From: Martinezella multihospitum
GTDB lineage: Bacteria; Pseudomonadota; Alphaproteobacteria; Rhizobiales; Rhizobiaceae
Assembly: GCF_900094585.1 (NCBI RefSeq)
Contig: NZ_FMAG01000010.1
Location: 1-64,000, forward strand
Reading direction: 5' to 3'
Length of the DNA stretch: 64,000 nt
This document shows positions 1-8,630 of the stretch, piece by piece. The notes beneath the pieces are model-generated. The model worked only from the letters and a program-made list of their open reading frames with translations, searched no databases and was not told the DNA's origin. The translations under genes were made by a program, and so were the position numbers. The first letter of the stretch is position 1. Each line of letters starts with the position of its first letter.

Positions 1-417
1 ATCCTGGAACTGCTGCATGCTGGTATCGCTGCGCTTGCGGATCAGCGACATACGCTTTGCAAATTTTCCGGATCGGGGCGGCTCGACAACGACATTCTGG
101 AACGCCGTCAGGATCGCAATTCCTCCGAGGAAATTCTCTTCGTCACTCTGGAGAGCCCTGATCTTGGTCTCATCCGAAAAGCCGCGTGTCTCGGCCAATG
201 ACGGAAAGAAGAGCTGGGCCATGCCGTCGACTTCGATCGCAACACGCTGGTAATCTATACCCTTCTGGCTGCGATCCACGACATGGTTCTGGATGTACCC
301 ATTCAGTTCGGGCAGGGTCGATCTCACGACCTCTGCATGCGTTCCTCGCCAATAGGAGCTGAATTCCTCTGGCGAAAGATCCTGTCGCCGCGTCAGCAGG
401 CCGAAACGTACAATCAT
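1..417 (-). CDS. EthD-domain-like protein (3' end cut off by window)
   Basis: The frame is open from an ATG at 417 to the window edge, giving 139 residues, so the C-terminus is missing. The start MIVRFGLLTRRQDLSPEEF followed by SYWRGTHAEVV matches the EthD/dimeric alpha-beta-barrel pattern, where 'F...W...H' near the N-terminus is typical. A clear ribosome binding site (AAGGAGGAG) lies just upstream. EthD-like proteins are small ferredoxin-fold proteins often found beside catabolic or polyketide genes; their chemistry is usually unknown. It shares the strand with the two IclR regulators and lies about 160 bp downstream of them. Together with the CoA-transferase and thiolase genes beyond, this suggests a role in the same catabolic unit. 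Family assignment is moderately sure; function is inference. Confidence 0.7.
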   Translation of the reverse strand, partial: MIVRFGLLTRRQDLSPEEFSSYWRGTHAEVVRSTLPELNGYIQNHVVDRSQKGIDYQRVAIEVDGMAQLFFPSLAETRGFSDETKIRALQSDEENFLGGIAILTAFQNVVVEPPRSGKFAKRMSLIRKRSDTSMQQFQD

Positions 418-580
418 ATTGATACTCCTCCTTGCGTAAGGCATCTCCCATGCCTTCGGACGTACGCACAGACTACGTCCGCACCGCAATCGATGTTTGC
501 CTAAAACAAATCGATGTGTCAATAACGCATTAAACATTCCCTGAGGAGGCAAGAGGGCTCGGGCGCGTCGCCAGCTGCAT

Positions 581-1390
581 TCATCGCAGCGGAACGTGAC
601 CGTGCTCGAAAGAGAGCCGTCTCGTCACAGCGAGAAGCTTTTTCACAGTGGGGCCATTTGGGTCTATGTCGAGGTGTGTCTCCGGTCCGATCAAGGTCAC
701 CGCCATTTGAACCTGCCCGGTGTGATCGATAACCGGCGCGCCGACTGCGGCGATACCGGGCACCGGACGAGGAAAAATCGTCGCGAAGCCTTGCGATTTT
801 ACCTCTTCGATTTCATCGACGATGTCGGCATAAGCGCGTGTCTTGCCGACCCGGAGCGTCTTTCCGCCTTCACGCATTTCTGCGCGGATTGCCGCCTTGA
901 TCGTCGCTTCCGGCATATTGGCAGCAAAGACCATGCCAGCTGCCGTGCCTGAGACCGAGTAGACCGTCCCGACGTTGGTGTTGATATAGTTTTGGTCGAT
1001 ACCCTTGCGGATCTGGACGACGGTCGGCCCGAACGAGCCCCATACGCTTACGGCAACGGTAAGGCCCGTTTCTTCGGATAACGCTTCCACCGCAGTTGCG
1101 GCAGCCTTCATAGCATTGAAGCTACGCATCCTGCCTATGGCGAGAAGTAGCGAATAGGGACCAAGCCGATAGCGACCGCTGGCCTCGTCCTGTTCGACCA
1201 GGCCCATGCGTCTGAAACTGACAAGGTAGGCATGAGCTTTCGTCGGTGGCACCCCTGCACGTTCTGCGACTTCACGAAGCTTCAGCGGCTCCGTAGCTTC
1301 GAGAAACGGCAGTAGAATTCCAAGGCCGACCTCGACGGATTGCACGCCACGGGCATCGAGGCCATTGCGCGCTTGTATCTTGTCGCTCAT
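581..1390 (-). CDS. IclR-family transcriptional regulator (first of tandem pair)
   Basis: 269 residues. The N-terminal winged helix-turn-helix is at about 15-80 (LREVAERAGVPPTKAHAYL, then ...GLVEQDEASGRYRLGP), followed by the C-terminal IclR effector-binding domain (about 95-260). Length and layout are normal for IclR. The start ATG overlaps the stop of the upstream IclR gene by 4 bp (ATGA), so the two are translationally coupled. IclR proteins usually bind aromatic or small organic acids and control adjacent catabolic operons; the divergent flavoprotein/CoA-transferase/thiolase operon is the obvious target. Having two IclR genes in one operon is unusual and may mean a heteromeric regulator or a duplication. 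Confidence 0.92.
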   Translation of the reverse strand: MSDKIQARNGLDARGVQSVEVGLGILLPFLEATEPLKLREVAERAGVPPTKAHAYLVSFRRMGLVEQDEASGRYRLGPYSLLLAIGRMRSFNAMKAAATAVEALSEETGLTVAVSVWGSFGPTVVQIRKGIDQNYINTNVGTVYSVSGTAAGMVFAANMPEATIKAAIRAEMREGGKTLRVGKTRAYADIVDEIEEVKSQGFATIFPRPVPGIAAVGAPVIDHTGQVQMAVTLIGPETHLDIDPNGPTVKKLLAVTRRLSFEHGHVPLR

Positions 1391-2160
1391 TTCAGTTCAC
1401 CCCGCGACAACTGCTCGGATATGCGCAACAAAGCTAGGATGGGAACCCCAGCCGGATTGAGGTCGAGGTTGCTTGAATCGCCAACGACGGTGATGACGGC
1501 GATGACTTCGCCATTCGGCAAGCGGACCGGCGCCGCAATCGTATCGATATCGGGAACCGGCTCACTTCTGGTTACAGCATAGCCTGTCTTCCGGACCGTC
1601 TCGAGCTCGTCGTCAAATGCCTTGCGCGCCGCTTTCACAGCCTTCTTGTCGCCCGTCGTCTCGGAAAACTCGCCATCGATGATGCGATCGATACCTGCCG
1701 GGCCACCAAAAGCTGCAAAAACGCGACCCGCGGCGGACCCGAGGATCGGCAGCGCCATTCCAGGCCTGAGGTTGACGTTTAACGGATAATTTCCCGTCTG
1801 CACTTGTAAGGCCGTCGGCGCTCCTACCCCCCAGACCACAAGAGCGACCATCAACCCAAGCTCAAGTTCTAGCTTAACCGTTGCATCGCGCGCCGCGCGC
1901 AATGGCGCGAAGCTCGCAACACGGGCAAGGCCCAGACGAATGGCAAGTGGGCCAAGCTGATACCGGCCGGTCGCGCCGTCCTGCTCGATCAAATCGAGGC
2001 GGCGAAAACTTGAAATGTACGCATGCGCCTGCGCTGGCGGCAGATCCGCGATTGCCGCAAGGTCTTTGAGCATCATCGGGCCGTCCGCATCGACCAGCAC
2101 AGACAGCAGCCGACCGCCGATATCGATCGACTGGATCCCACGCCCTTCCCCCTTAGCCAT
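1387..2160 (-). CDS. IclR-family transcriptional regulator (second of tandem pair)
   Basis: 257 residues with the same architecture as its neighbour: an HTH at about 15-75 (LKDLAAIADLPPAQAHAYISSF) and an effector domain after it. The two proteins share the same spacing and motifs (QAHAY..SFRR..L.EQD.A.GRY.LGP), so they are paralogues from a duplication. This is the first gene of the minus-strand unit. It is divergent from the flavoprotein operon, with a 484-bp intergenic region between them that should hold the operators. The effector is unknown. Confidence 0.92.
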   Translation of the reverse strand: MAKGEGRGIQSIDIGGRLLSVLVDADGPMMLKDLAAIADLPPAQAHAYISSFRRLDLIEQDGATGRYQLGPLAIRLGLARVASFAPLRAARDATVKLELELGLMVALVVWGVGAPTALQVQTGNYPLNVNLRPGMALPILGSAAGRVFAAFGGPAGIDRIIDGEFSETTGDKKAVKAARKAFDDELETVRKTGYAVTRSEPVPDIDTIAAPVRLPNGEVIAVITVVGDSSNLDLNPAGVPILALLRISEQLSRGELK

Positions 2161-2265
2161 TAAAGTCCTCGTTCTTCAAGAATTTCCCTTGCTCCCATGA
2201 ACCTCTTTTAAACCGCAGCTGACGGTTTGGGTCAACTCGACGGCGAGACGATCAAAAATTTCCTA

Positions 2266-2294
2266 TTGACAAATCGGTTCGTTATCAAAGAATG
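2266..2294 (+). promoter_or_regulatory. Candidate sigma-70-type promoter for the catabolic operon
   Basis: TTGACA at 2266-2271 is followed, after 17 bp, by AGAATG (2289-2294), a weak -10. It lies in the 484-bp divergent gap between the IclR genes and the flavoprotein gene. Apart from this and a 45-codon ORF, I see nothing else in the gap. The -35 is a perfect match; the -10 is poor, as would fit an activator- or repressor-controlled promoter. Confidence 0.35.
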
Positions 2295-2405
2295 TGGGGG
2301 TCGAATGAGGCGAAGAATTCCTTCTCCTCATGGGTGGCGCGACGGGAGTGTGCCGCGAGAAGATGGTTTGGAGCAGAGCGCTTTGAACCGAAAGGGAGGA
2401 AAATT

Positions 2406-2543
2406 ATGCACCGAAGTCTTCACCCGCTCGCGGATGATAACGTCCCAATTTCGGGCTGCGTCGGCGAATTCGACTCGTCATGGCTGCGCTTCGAAGGCTT
2501 GGACGGTTTCGCGGTCTGCTTCCCCAATCACTCTCCCCGCTAA
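2406..2543 (+). CDS. Possible 45-residue leader or remnant ORF
   Basis: ATG at 2406 is preceded by a strong ribosome binding site (AAAGGGAGGAAAATT). It reads MHRSLHPLADDNVPISGCVG... and stops at 2543, about 100 bp before the flavoprotein gene. I do not recognise the sequence. It could be a small expressed leader peptide, or the 5' stub of a gene whose rest has been lost. The support is the quality of the Shine-Dalgarno sequence and the position in the operon; there is no homology evidence. Confidence 0.3.
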   Translation: MHRSLHPLADDNVPISGCVGEFDSSWLRFEGLDGFAVCFPNHSPR

Positions 2544-2644
2544 AATCCAGATTGTGTCGCGCGCGCCGTTGGTGCCGTGAACATCGGACGGCTCTTTTCC
2601 CGCGCAGCCTTTGCCGCGCGCATAGCTTAACGAAGGATCATGTC

Positions 2645-4345
2645 ATGAAGCGTTACGATTGTGATGTTTTGGTTGTCGGCTCTGGAGCGGGCGGCCTCGC
2701 AAGCGCTGTCGCAGCCGCCCATCGCCGGCTTAAGGTTCTCGTAGTCGAAAAGGAGCCCGTTTTCGGCGGCACGACCGCGCGCTCTGGCGGCTGGATGTGG
2801 GTTCCCGGCAACGCCCCGGCGAAGCGGGCCGGCGTTGTGGACAGCGCCGAAAAGGCACGCATCTATCTGCAACACGAGACGGGCACACATTTCGACGCCC
2901 CGCGCATCGACGCCTTTCTAGAGGCGGGTCCTGTCGCCGTCGACTTTTTCGAGCAGAAGACCGCGCTGAAATTCGATCTTGGACCGACCTTCTCGGACTA
3001 TCATCCTGATGCACCCGGCGGAATGCCCGGCGGTCGCTCGATCGTTGCCCAGCCTTTTGACGGCCGTGAACTCGGCAAGGAGATCAAGCGGCTACGCCCG
3101 CCGCTCTGGGAGATCACCTTCCTCGGCATGATGATCGGCTCCGGCAAGGAGCTGCTGCATTTCTTCAACGTGACCCGTTCGCCGGTCTCCATGTGGTATG
3201 TGGCGAAGCTTTTCGCGAAATTCGTCCGTGACATGGCTTTCCATGGCCGCCCGATGCGGCTTCTGAACGGCAATGCCCTGATCGGCCGCCTGGCAAAGTC
3301 CTGCATGGACAAGGACGTACCGATCTGGACATCTAGCCCGGTCAAGGACCTCATCAAGGACGATAGCGGCCGCGTTATCGGCGCCCGCGTGGATAGCCCA
3401 AACGGGCAATACGAAGTCTATGCGGCGAAGGGTGTTGTTCTGGCTGCGGGCGGCTTCCCGCAGGATGCGGTTCGCCGCAAGGAACTGATCCCGCATTCAC
3501 CTTCCGGGCACGAGCATGTGTCGCCCGCCCCTCCCGGAAATACAGGCGATGGCCTGCGGATGGGCGAGCGCGTCGGAGCCATTGTCGATACCAGTCTTCC
3601 GAACGCAGTGGCGCTCGTCCCCATTTCTCGGCCGCTAAAGCCGGATGGGACGCTTGGAACTTTCCCGCATTTCGTCGACCGGTCGAAGCCGGGCGTCATT
3701 GCCATTACCCGCTCGGGCCGCCGCTTCGTCAACGAGGCGAATTCCTATCACGATTTCTGCCAGGCAATGATCAAGCGCTGCGCGGAAGAAGGCGGCGAGC
3801 TTGCCGCCTGGTTCATCGCCGATCACCGCACATTCCGCAAATACGGCCTCGGTTTTGCCAAGCCCGCTCCCGTTCCCTATGGAAAGCTGATCGAGAACGG
3901 ATACCTGATCCGTGGCGAGACCCTGCAGGATCTGGCGGAGCAGCTCGGCGCCGACGCCGCCCAGCTAGAGCGCACCGTTTCGGAGTTCAATAAGCATGCG
4001 GAGAAGGGGGAAGATCCTGAATTCCACAAGGGATCTACGGCTTACAATCGCTCGCTCGGCGATCCAGAACACAAGCCCAATCCCTGTGTCTCGCCTATCG
4101 CAAAGGGCCCATTCTATGCGGTCCGGCTTTACGTCGGCGATCTCGGGACCTATGCGGGCCTGAAGACAAACGAGAACGCGCAGGTGCTCAGCGGCGACGG
4201 CCGGCCGATCACCGGTCTCTACGCTGCCGGAAACGACGCCGCCAGCATCATGGGCGGCAATTATCCGGGCGGCGGCATCACGCTCGGGCCGGCAATCACC
4301 TTCGGTTACATCGCGGCACGGCACATGGCGGGCGCAAACGAATAA
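2645..4345 (+). CDS. FAD-dependent oxidoreductase, KstD/fumarate reductase flavoprotein family
   Basis: 566 residues from the ATG at 2645; an in-frame upstream start exists but would precede the FAD fold by 55 residues. The Rossmann motif GSGAGGLASAVAAA is at about 11-24, followed by GGTTARSGGWMW (about 43-54), typical of 3-ketosteroid delta-1-dehydrogenases and related 2-enoate reductases. The C-terminal motif NYPGGGITLGPAITFGYIAAR closes the FAD site. There is no signal peptide, so it is a cytosolic flavoenzyme that oxidises or reduces a ring or enone substrate. It is first in a run with CoA-transferase, thiolase and CMD-like genes, so it probably acts early in the catabolism of a cyclic compound. 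The substrate cannot be read from sequence. Confidence 0.88.
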   Translation: MKRYDCDVLVVGSGAGGLASAVAAAHRRLKVLVVEKEPVFGGTTARSGGWMWVPGNAPAKRAGVVDSAEKARIYLQHETGTHFDAPRIDAFLEAGPVAVDFFEQKTALKFDLGPTFSDYHPDAPGGMPGGRSIVAQPFDGRELGKEIKRLRPPLWEITFLGMMIGSGKELLHFFNVTRSPVSMWYVAKLFAKFVRDMAFHGRPMRLLNGNALIGRLAKSCMDKDVPIWTSSPVKDLIKDDSGRVIGARVDSPNGQYEVYAAKGVVLAAGGFPQDAVRRKELIPHSPSGHEHVSPAPPGNTGDGLRMGERVGAIVDTSLPNAVALVPISRPLKPDGTLGTFPHFVDRSKPGVIAITRSGRRFVNEANSYHDFCQAMIKRCAEEGGELAAWFIADHRTFRKYGLGFAKPAPVPYGKLIENGYLIRGETLQDLAEQLGADAAQLERTVSEFNKHAEKGEDPEFHKGSTAYNRSLGDPEHKPNPCVSPIAKGPFYAVRLYVGDLGTYAGLKTNENAQVLSGDGRPITGLYAAGNDAASIMGGNYPGGGITLGPAITFGYIAARHMAGANE

Positions 4346-4358
4346 GTTCCAGCAGGGA

Positions 4359-4390
4359 AAGCCGTGGCGCGACCGGTCGCGCCACGGCTT
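4359..4390. terminator. 32-bp perfect palindrome between flavoprotein and CoA-transferase genes
   Basis: AAGCCGTGGCGCGACC (4359-4374) is immediately followed by its exact reverse complement (4375-4390), giving a very stable hairpin 14 bp after the flavoprotein stop. Only a weak T-rich stretch (CATTCTCTCATTTT) follows, so it may be a leaky terminator or an mRNA-stabilising structure that sets different expression levels within the operon. Confidence 0.6.
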
Positions 4391-4420
4391 CATTCTCTCA
4401 TTTTGGTGACGGAGAGCACA

Positions 4421-5119
4421 GTGCAGAAAATTTACAGCGGTGCCGAAGCGGCCCTCAAGGGGCTGCTTTTTGACGGCATGACGATCGCCGCCGGCGGATT
4501 CGGCCTTTGTGGCATCCCGGAGCTTCTGATCGCCGCCATCCGGGATGCTGGCACGAAACAGCTGACGATCGCCTCCAACAATGCCGGCGTTGATGGTTTT
4601 GGCCTCGGCCTTCTTCTTGAGACGCGTCAGGTCAGGAAGATGATCTCCTCCTATGTCGGCGAGAATGCCGAATTCATGCGACAATATCTGAGCGGCGAAC
4701 TGGAACTCGAATTCAACCCACAGGGCACGCTTGCGGAACGCATGCGGGCGGGGGGCGCGGGCATTCCCGGTTTCTATACCCGCACCGGGGTTGGCACCGT
4801 TATCGCCGAAGGCAAGGACCATAAGGAATTCGATGGCGAAACCTTCATTCTCGAGCGCGGCATAGTAGCCGACCTGTCGATCGTAAAGGCCTGGAAGGCG
4901 GATACGACCGGCAATCTCGTCTTCCGCAAGACAGCGCGCAATTTCAATCCTCCGGCGGCCACATGCGGGCGGGTCTGCGTTGCCGAGGTCGAGGAAATCG
5001 TTCCGGCCGGCAGCCTCGATCCGGACCTTATCCACCTGCCGGGGATCTACGTTCACAGATTGATTCAGGGCGAACACGAGAAGCGCATCGAACAGCGCAC
5101 CGTCCGCAAGCGCGTATAA
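4421..5119 (+). CDS. 3-oxoacid CoA-transferase subunit A
   Basis: 232 residues from a GTG at 4421, chosen because GGAGAG lies 4-9 bp upstream and VQKIYSGAEAAL is the usual family start; the longer ATG frame at 4364 runs through the palindrome. The CoA-transferase family I signature GGFGLCGIPE is at about 24-33. Subunit A pairs with the next gene to move CoA from succinyl-CoA to a 3-oxoacid (acetoacetate, 3-oxoadipate or similar). The family names ScoA, AtoD and PcaI cannot be separated here, so no symbol is given. It is 12 bp upstream of subunit B. Confidence 0.9.
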   Translation: MQKIYSGAEAALKGLLFDGMTIAAGGFGLCGIPELLIAAIRDAGTKQLTIASNNAGVDGFGLGLLLETRQVRKMISSYVGENAEFMRQYLSGELELEFNPQGTLAERMRAGGAGIPGFYTRTGVGTVIAEGKDHKEFDGETFILERGIVADLSIVKAWKADTTGNLVFRKTARNFNPPAATCGRVCVAEVEEIVPAGSLDPDLIHLPGIYVHRLIQGEHEKRIEQRTVRKRV

Positions 5120-5131
5120 GGGAGAAAGCTG

Positions 5132-5755
5132 ATGTGGGACCGCAATCAGATGGCTGCACGGGCGGCCAAGGAACTGCAGGACGGTTGGTACGTCAACCTC
5201 GGTATCGGCATTCCGACGCTCGTCTCGAATTACATCCCGGAGGGCGTCACGGTGACGCTGCAGTCGGAAAACGGAATGCTGGGCATGGGCCCCTTCCCGT
5301 TCGAGGGCGAAGAGGACGCCGACCTGATCAATGCCGGCAAACAGACGATCACGCAGCTCGCCCATACGAGCTATTTCGATAGCGCGACCAGCTTCGCGAT
5401 GATCCGCGGCGGCAAGATCGCCATGGCGATCCTCGGTGCTATGGAAGTATCCGAGGGCGGTGACCTCGCAAACTGGATGATCCCCGGCAAGCTGGTGAAA
5501 GGCATGGGCGGCGCCATGGATCTTGTTGCCGGCGTCGGCCGTGTCGTGGTGGTTATGGAGCATACGTCGAAGAGCGGTGAGAGCAAGGTTCTCCGTCATT
5601 GCTCGCTTCCGCTCACTGGCGCCGGTGTGGTGGACAGGATCATCACCAACCTCGGCGTCCTGGACGTCGTCGAGGGTGGGCTGAAGATTGTCGAGCTTGC
5701 CGATGATGTGTCCGAAGCCGATTTGCGGCAGGCAACCGAAGCAACCATTGTCTGA
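5132..5755 (+). CDS. 3-oxoacid CoA-transferase subunit B
   Basis: 207 residues, the normal length of a separate B subunit. LGIGIPTLV sits near the N-terminus, and SENGMLGMGP at about 45-54 carries the catalytic glutamate (E46) that forms the glutamyl-CoA thioester. A good ribosome binding site (GGGAGAAAG) precedes the ATG. It forms the A2B2 or A4B4 enzyme with the preceding gene. The thiolase gene follows 15 bp later, so activation of a 3-oxoacid and its thiolytic cleavage are encoded together. Confidence 0.93.
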   Translation: MWDRNQMAARAAKELQDGWYVNLGIGIPTLVSNYIPEGVTVTLQSENGMLGMGPFPFEGEEDADLINAGKQTITQLAHTSYFDSATSFAMIRGGKIAMAILGAMEVSEGGDLANWMIPGKLVKGMGGAMDLVAGVGRVVVVMEHTSKSGESKVLRHCSLPLTGAGVVDRIITNLGVLDVVEGGLKIVELADDVSEADLRQATEATIV

Positions 5756-5770
5756 TCGAGGAGCGACAGC

Positions 5771-6952
5771 ATGACCAGCCATCCGATCGTCATCGCGAGC
5801 GCGGCGCGAACTGCCGTCGGCTCGTTCAACGGTGCCTTTGCAAATACGCCGGCCCATGAACTCGGCGCTGCCGTAGTTAGGGGCGTGCTGGACCGCGCAC
5901 AAGTCGACGCGGCCGAAATCGACGAGGTCATTCTCGGGCAGGTGTTGGCCGCGGGTGAAGGACAAAACCCCGCCCGGCAGGCCGCAATGAAATCCGGCGT
6001 TCCGCAGGAGGCAACCGCGTGGGGCATGAACCAGCTCTGCGGCTCAGGCCTGCGGGCCGTTGCGCTCGGCATGCAGCAGATCGTCGTCGGCGATGCCGCG
6101 ATCGTCGTTGCTGGCGGCATGGAATCGATGTCGATGGCGCCGCATTGCGGCCATCTGCGCGCCGGCGTCAAGATGGGCGATTTCACCATGATCGACACGA
6201 TGATCAAGGATGGCCTTACGGATGCGTTTCACGGCTATCACATGGGAATGACTGCAGAGAATATCGCAAGGCGATGGCAGTTGTCGCGCCACGAGCAGGA
6301 TCAGTTTGCGCTCTCATCACAAAATAAGGCTGAGGCCGCGCAGATGGCCGGCCGGTTCGCTGACGAGATAATCCCCTTCGTCGTCAAGGGACGGAAGGGC
6401 GACGTCACCGTTGATCAGGACGAGTATATCCGCCACGGCGCCACGATGGATTCCTTGGCGAAGCTGCGTCCTGCGTTCGACAGGGAAGGAACGGTAACGG
6501 CGGGCAACGCATCAGGATTGAACGATGGCGCTGCCGCCGCGCTTCTGATGCGGGAGGAAGAGGCCGCACGACGTGGGATCGAACCGCTTGCCCGCATCGT
6601 CTCCTGGGCGACGGCCGGTGTCGATCCGCAGATCATGGGCACAGGCCCGATCCCGGCCTCCAGGAAGGCGCTGGAAAAAGCCGGATGGTCCATCGGGGAT
6701 GTCGAGCTCGTTGAGGCCAACGAGGCATTTGCCGCACAGGCCTGCGCCGTGAACAAGGAACTGGGCTGGGATCCTTCCATCGTCAACGTCAATGGCGGTG
6801 CCATCGCCATCGGCCATCCGATCGGCGCATCCGGGGCTCGCGTGCTGACGACGCTTCTCTTCGAATTGAGGCGTCGCGGACTGTCGCGGGGGCTGGCAAC
6901 CCTTTGCATCGGCGGCGGCATGGGCGTCGCGATGTGCGTCGAGCGGCTGTGA
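5771..6952 (+). CDS. Acetyl-CoA acetyltransferase (thiolase)
   Basis: 393 residues, full thiolase length. The nucleophilic cysteine is C90 in MNQLCGSGLRAV. The GHPIGASGAR motif carries the catalytic histidine, and the C-terminal CIGGGMGVAM carries the second cysteine. The family cleaves 3-ketoacyl-CoA with CoA, or condenses two acetyl-CoA. Following the CoA-transferase it would finish degradation to acetyl-CoA plus acyl-CoA. It could be called AtoB, PhaA or PcaF; the substrate is not decidable. Confidence 0.93.
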   Translation: MTSHPIVIASAARTAVGSFNGAFANTPAHELGAAVVRGVLDRAQVDAAEIDEVILGQVLAAGEGQNPARQAAMKSGVPQEATAWGMNQLCGSGLRAVALGMQQIVVGDAAIVVAGGMESMSMAPHCGHLRAGVKMGDFTMIDTMIKDGLTDAFHGYHMGMTAENIARRWQLSRHEQDQFALSSQNKAEAAQMAGRFADEIIPFVVKGRKGDVTVDQDEYIRHGATMDSLAKLRPAFDREGTVTAGNASGLNDGAAAALLMREEEAARRGIEPLARIVSWATAGVDPQIMGTGPIPASRKALEKAGWSIGDVELVEANEAFAAQACAVNKELGWDPSIVNVNGGAIAIGHPIGASGARVLTTLLFELRRRGLSRGLATLCIGGGMGVAMCVERL

Positions 6953-6967
6953 GCGGAGCCGACGTGC

Positions 6968-7348
6968 ATGATGGACAGCCCGTTCGAAAATGGTCTGAAG
7001 ATCCGGCGCGAAGTCGTCGGTGCAGCACGGGTCGAGGAGTCCCTCGACCAAGCCGATGCGTTCAGCCGGCCGCTGCAGGAGCTGACGACATCCTTCGCTT
7101 GGGGTCAGGTATGGTCCCGCGACGACGATCTCGACCGGCGGTCGCGATCCTTGCTGACGATCGCCATGCTGATCGCCCTGAACAGGCCGGATGAACTCAA
7201 AGTACATATGCTCGGCGGACTGAACAACGGGCTGACACCGATAGAGCTTCGTGAGGCGGTCTTGCATGCCGCCGTCTATTGCGGCTTTCCCGCCGCGCTG
7301 GCCGCGATGAAAACGGCCCAGCAGGTGCTTGCCGAACGGCGCGACTGA
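6968..7348 (+). CDS. Carboxymuconolactone decarboxylase family protein
   Basis: 126 residues, typical of PcaC-like single-domain CMD proteins. DLDRRSRSLLTIAMLIALNRPDEL and the helix HMLGGLNNGLTPIELREAVLHAAVYCGFPAA match 4-carboxymuconolactone decarboxylases. Homologues act in protocatechuate catabolism, and others are AhpD-like. It is the last gene of the operon, 15 bp after the thiolase, and two ATGs (6968, 6971) are possible starts. With the 3-oxoacid CoA-transferase it points to a protocatechuate-like lower pathway, but pcaB, pcaD, pcaG and pcaH are not in the window. Confidence 0.85.
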   Translation: MMDSPFENGLKIRREVVGAARVEESLDQADAFSRPLQELTTSFAWGQVWSRDDDLDRRSRSLLTIAMLIALNRPDELKVHMLGGLNNGLTPIELREAVLHAAVYCGFPAALAAMKTAQQVLAERRD

Positions 7349-7373
7349 TCCGCCTTCCCTTGCCGAATGAAAT

Positions 7374-7398
7374 GCCGCGGCCAGATCGAGGCCGCGGC
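7374..7398. terminator. Bidirectional hairpin between convergent genes
   Basis: GCCGCGGCC (7374-7382), a 7-base loop, then GGCCGCGGC (7390-7398): a perfect 9-bp GC stem in the 60-bp gap between the convergent CMD and substrate-binding-protein genes. There is no strong T-run on either side, so termination efficiency is uncertain. Confidence 0.5.
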
Positions 7399-7408
7399 GC
7401 CGTTCGAT

Positions 7409-8503
7409 CTATTTGAAGACGGCTTTCAGTTTATCCTCCGAAAGCGTGGAGGATAAGTCGGCATCCGGAGGTGCCGCGCGATTGCAACGCGGCGGCTTGC
7501 CGGCCTCGGTATCAGCATAAACATAGGGGACGATCACGGTTGGCTCCGTGCTTGCGGTTTCCTGATAGGCTGCCACGCCGGCGCGGACGGCAAAGCGGAC
7601 CATCGACGTCGCTCCGTCGACAGCGAAGTGCTTCCATCCCTTTCCCGCTGCTTTCAGATCCTCGTATCTACATCCCATTTCGTTGATGCCGTTTATTGTC
7701 GCTTCCGGAGGGATCGGCAAACCGGCCTGCTCGTAGGCCTTGGTCGCAGCGATCGTCGCCATGCCGGAATCAGAAACGATCGCGTCGATCTGCGGATATT
7801 TGGCAATCAATCCGGCCACGGCCCGCTGCGCGTCGGCAGGGTTCCAGTTGGTGACGATATAGTTCTCATCTAGCATCTTGATACCGGGATAGGGCTTCAA
7901 GCCTTCTTTCAGCCCATCTAGAAATTGTTCTGAAGACGTAGCGCCCGGAGTTCCGCCTAGCATCACGATATTGCCCTTGCCTCCGAGAGTCTTGTTCACC
8001 CAGTCGGCCCAGAGTTTTCCGATGAATGCCTGATCCTGATAGACATTGACGCTGAAATCCTGTCCCGGCGTTCCGGATATCTTTGAATAATAGGGCACGA
8101 CGACAGTTGATCCTCCGTCATAGGCCGAGCGATAGGCCGGAAGCGCCGCGTCACCGTAGTCGGTGAAAGTCACCAATACATTCACGCCCATAGACGCCAT
8201 GCTGTTGAGGTCACTGTTATATTTCTGCTGGTCGCCAAGCGAGTCCGCATAAAGGACATCGGTGACGTTCGAGCATTTGCTCAGCTCGTCCTTGAATTCC
8301 GCAACCGCGATTTTTCTCCATGTATTGCTTCCGACCCCGTCGACCAAAGCAACCTTCATAGGCTTCTTGCCGCAAAGCGGTTTTATATCGGCGCCCTTGT
8401 CAGACACGACATAGTCTGCCGCTTCTACCGCCGTAGCGCCGACGAGCATCGGTGCCATGCCAGCCGCGCCGGCGATAGCCAACAACTTGAACAGTTTTCG
8501 CAT
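7409..8503 (-). CDS. Periplasmic sugar-type ABC substrate-binding protein (orphan)
   Basis: 364 residues. The N-terminus (MRKLFKLLAIAGAAGMAPML, ending near VEAADY) is a Sec signal peptide with an AxA-like cleavage site. The mature part has the two-lobed periplasmic-binding (LacI/ribose-binding, Peripla_BP_4) pattern, including KVALVDGVGSNTWRKIAVAEF and the DAIVSDSGMATIAATKAYEQ segment. It should bind a sugar or related solute in the periplasm. No ABC permease or ATPase gene is in the neighbourhood, so it is an orphan or the survivor of a deletion. It converges on the catabolic operon and is not obviously part of it. Confidence 0.85.
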   Translation of the reverse strand: MRKLFKLLAIAGAAGMAPMLVGATAVEAADYVVSDKGADIKPLCGKKPMKVALVDGVGSNTWRKIAVAEFKDELSKCSNVTDVLYADSLGDQQKYNSDLNSMASMGVNVLVTFTDYGDAALPAYRSAYDGGSTVVVPYYSKISGTPGQDFSVNVYQDQAFIGKLWADWVNKTLGGKGNIVMLGGTPGATSSEQFLDGLKEGLKPYPGIKMLDENYIVTNWNPADAQRAVAGLIAKYPQIDAIVSDSGMATIAATKAYEQAGLPIPPEATINGINEMGCRYEDLKAAGKGWKHFAVDGATSMVRFAVRAGVAAYQETASTEPTVIVPYVYADTEAGKPPRCNRAAPPDADLSSTLSEDKLKAVFK

Positions 8504-8630
8504 TTTTTCCTCCCGAGGGCTGCGATGCCCGTAGCTTTGAGCCTGCTGCCTACCAGCAAAGCGCCTGTTCCTCCGGAGGACACGATATCAATTAAATTCG
8601 CTAATGGAAATCAGATTCGGCATTGCTGAA

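Noticed and set aside
3965..5965. 666-codon minus-strand open frame
   Set aside because: It is antisense to the flavoprotein end, both CoA-transferase subunits and the thiolase start, all of which have strong family motifs; its translation shows no domain. High GC keeps the antisense frame open.
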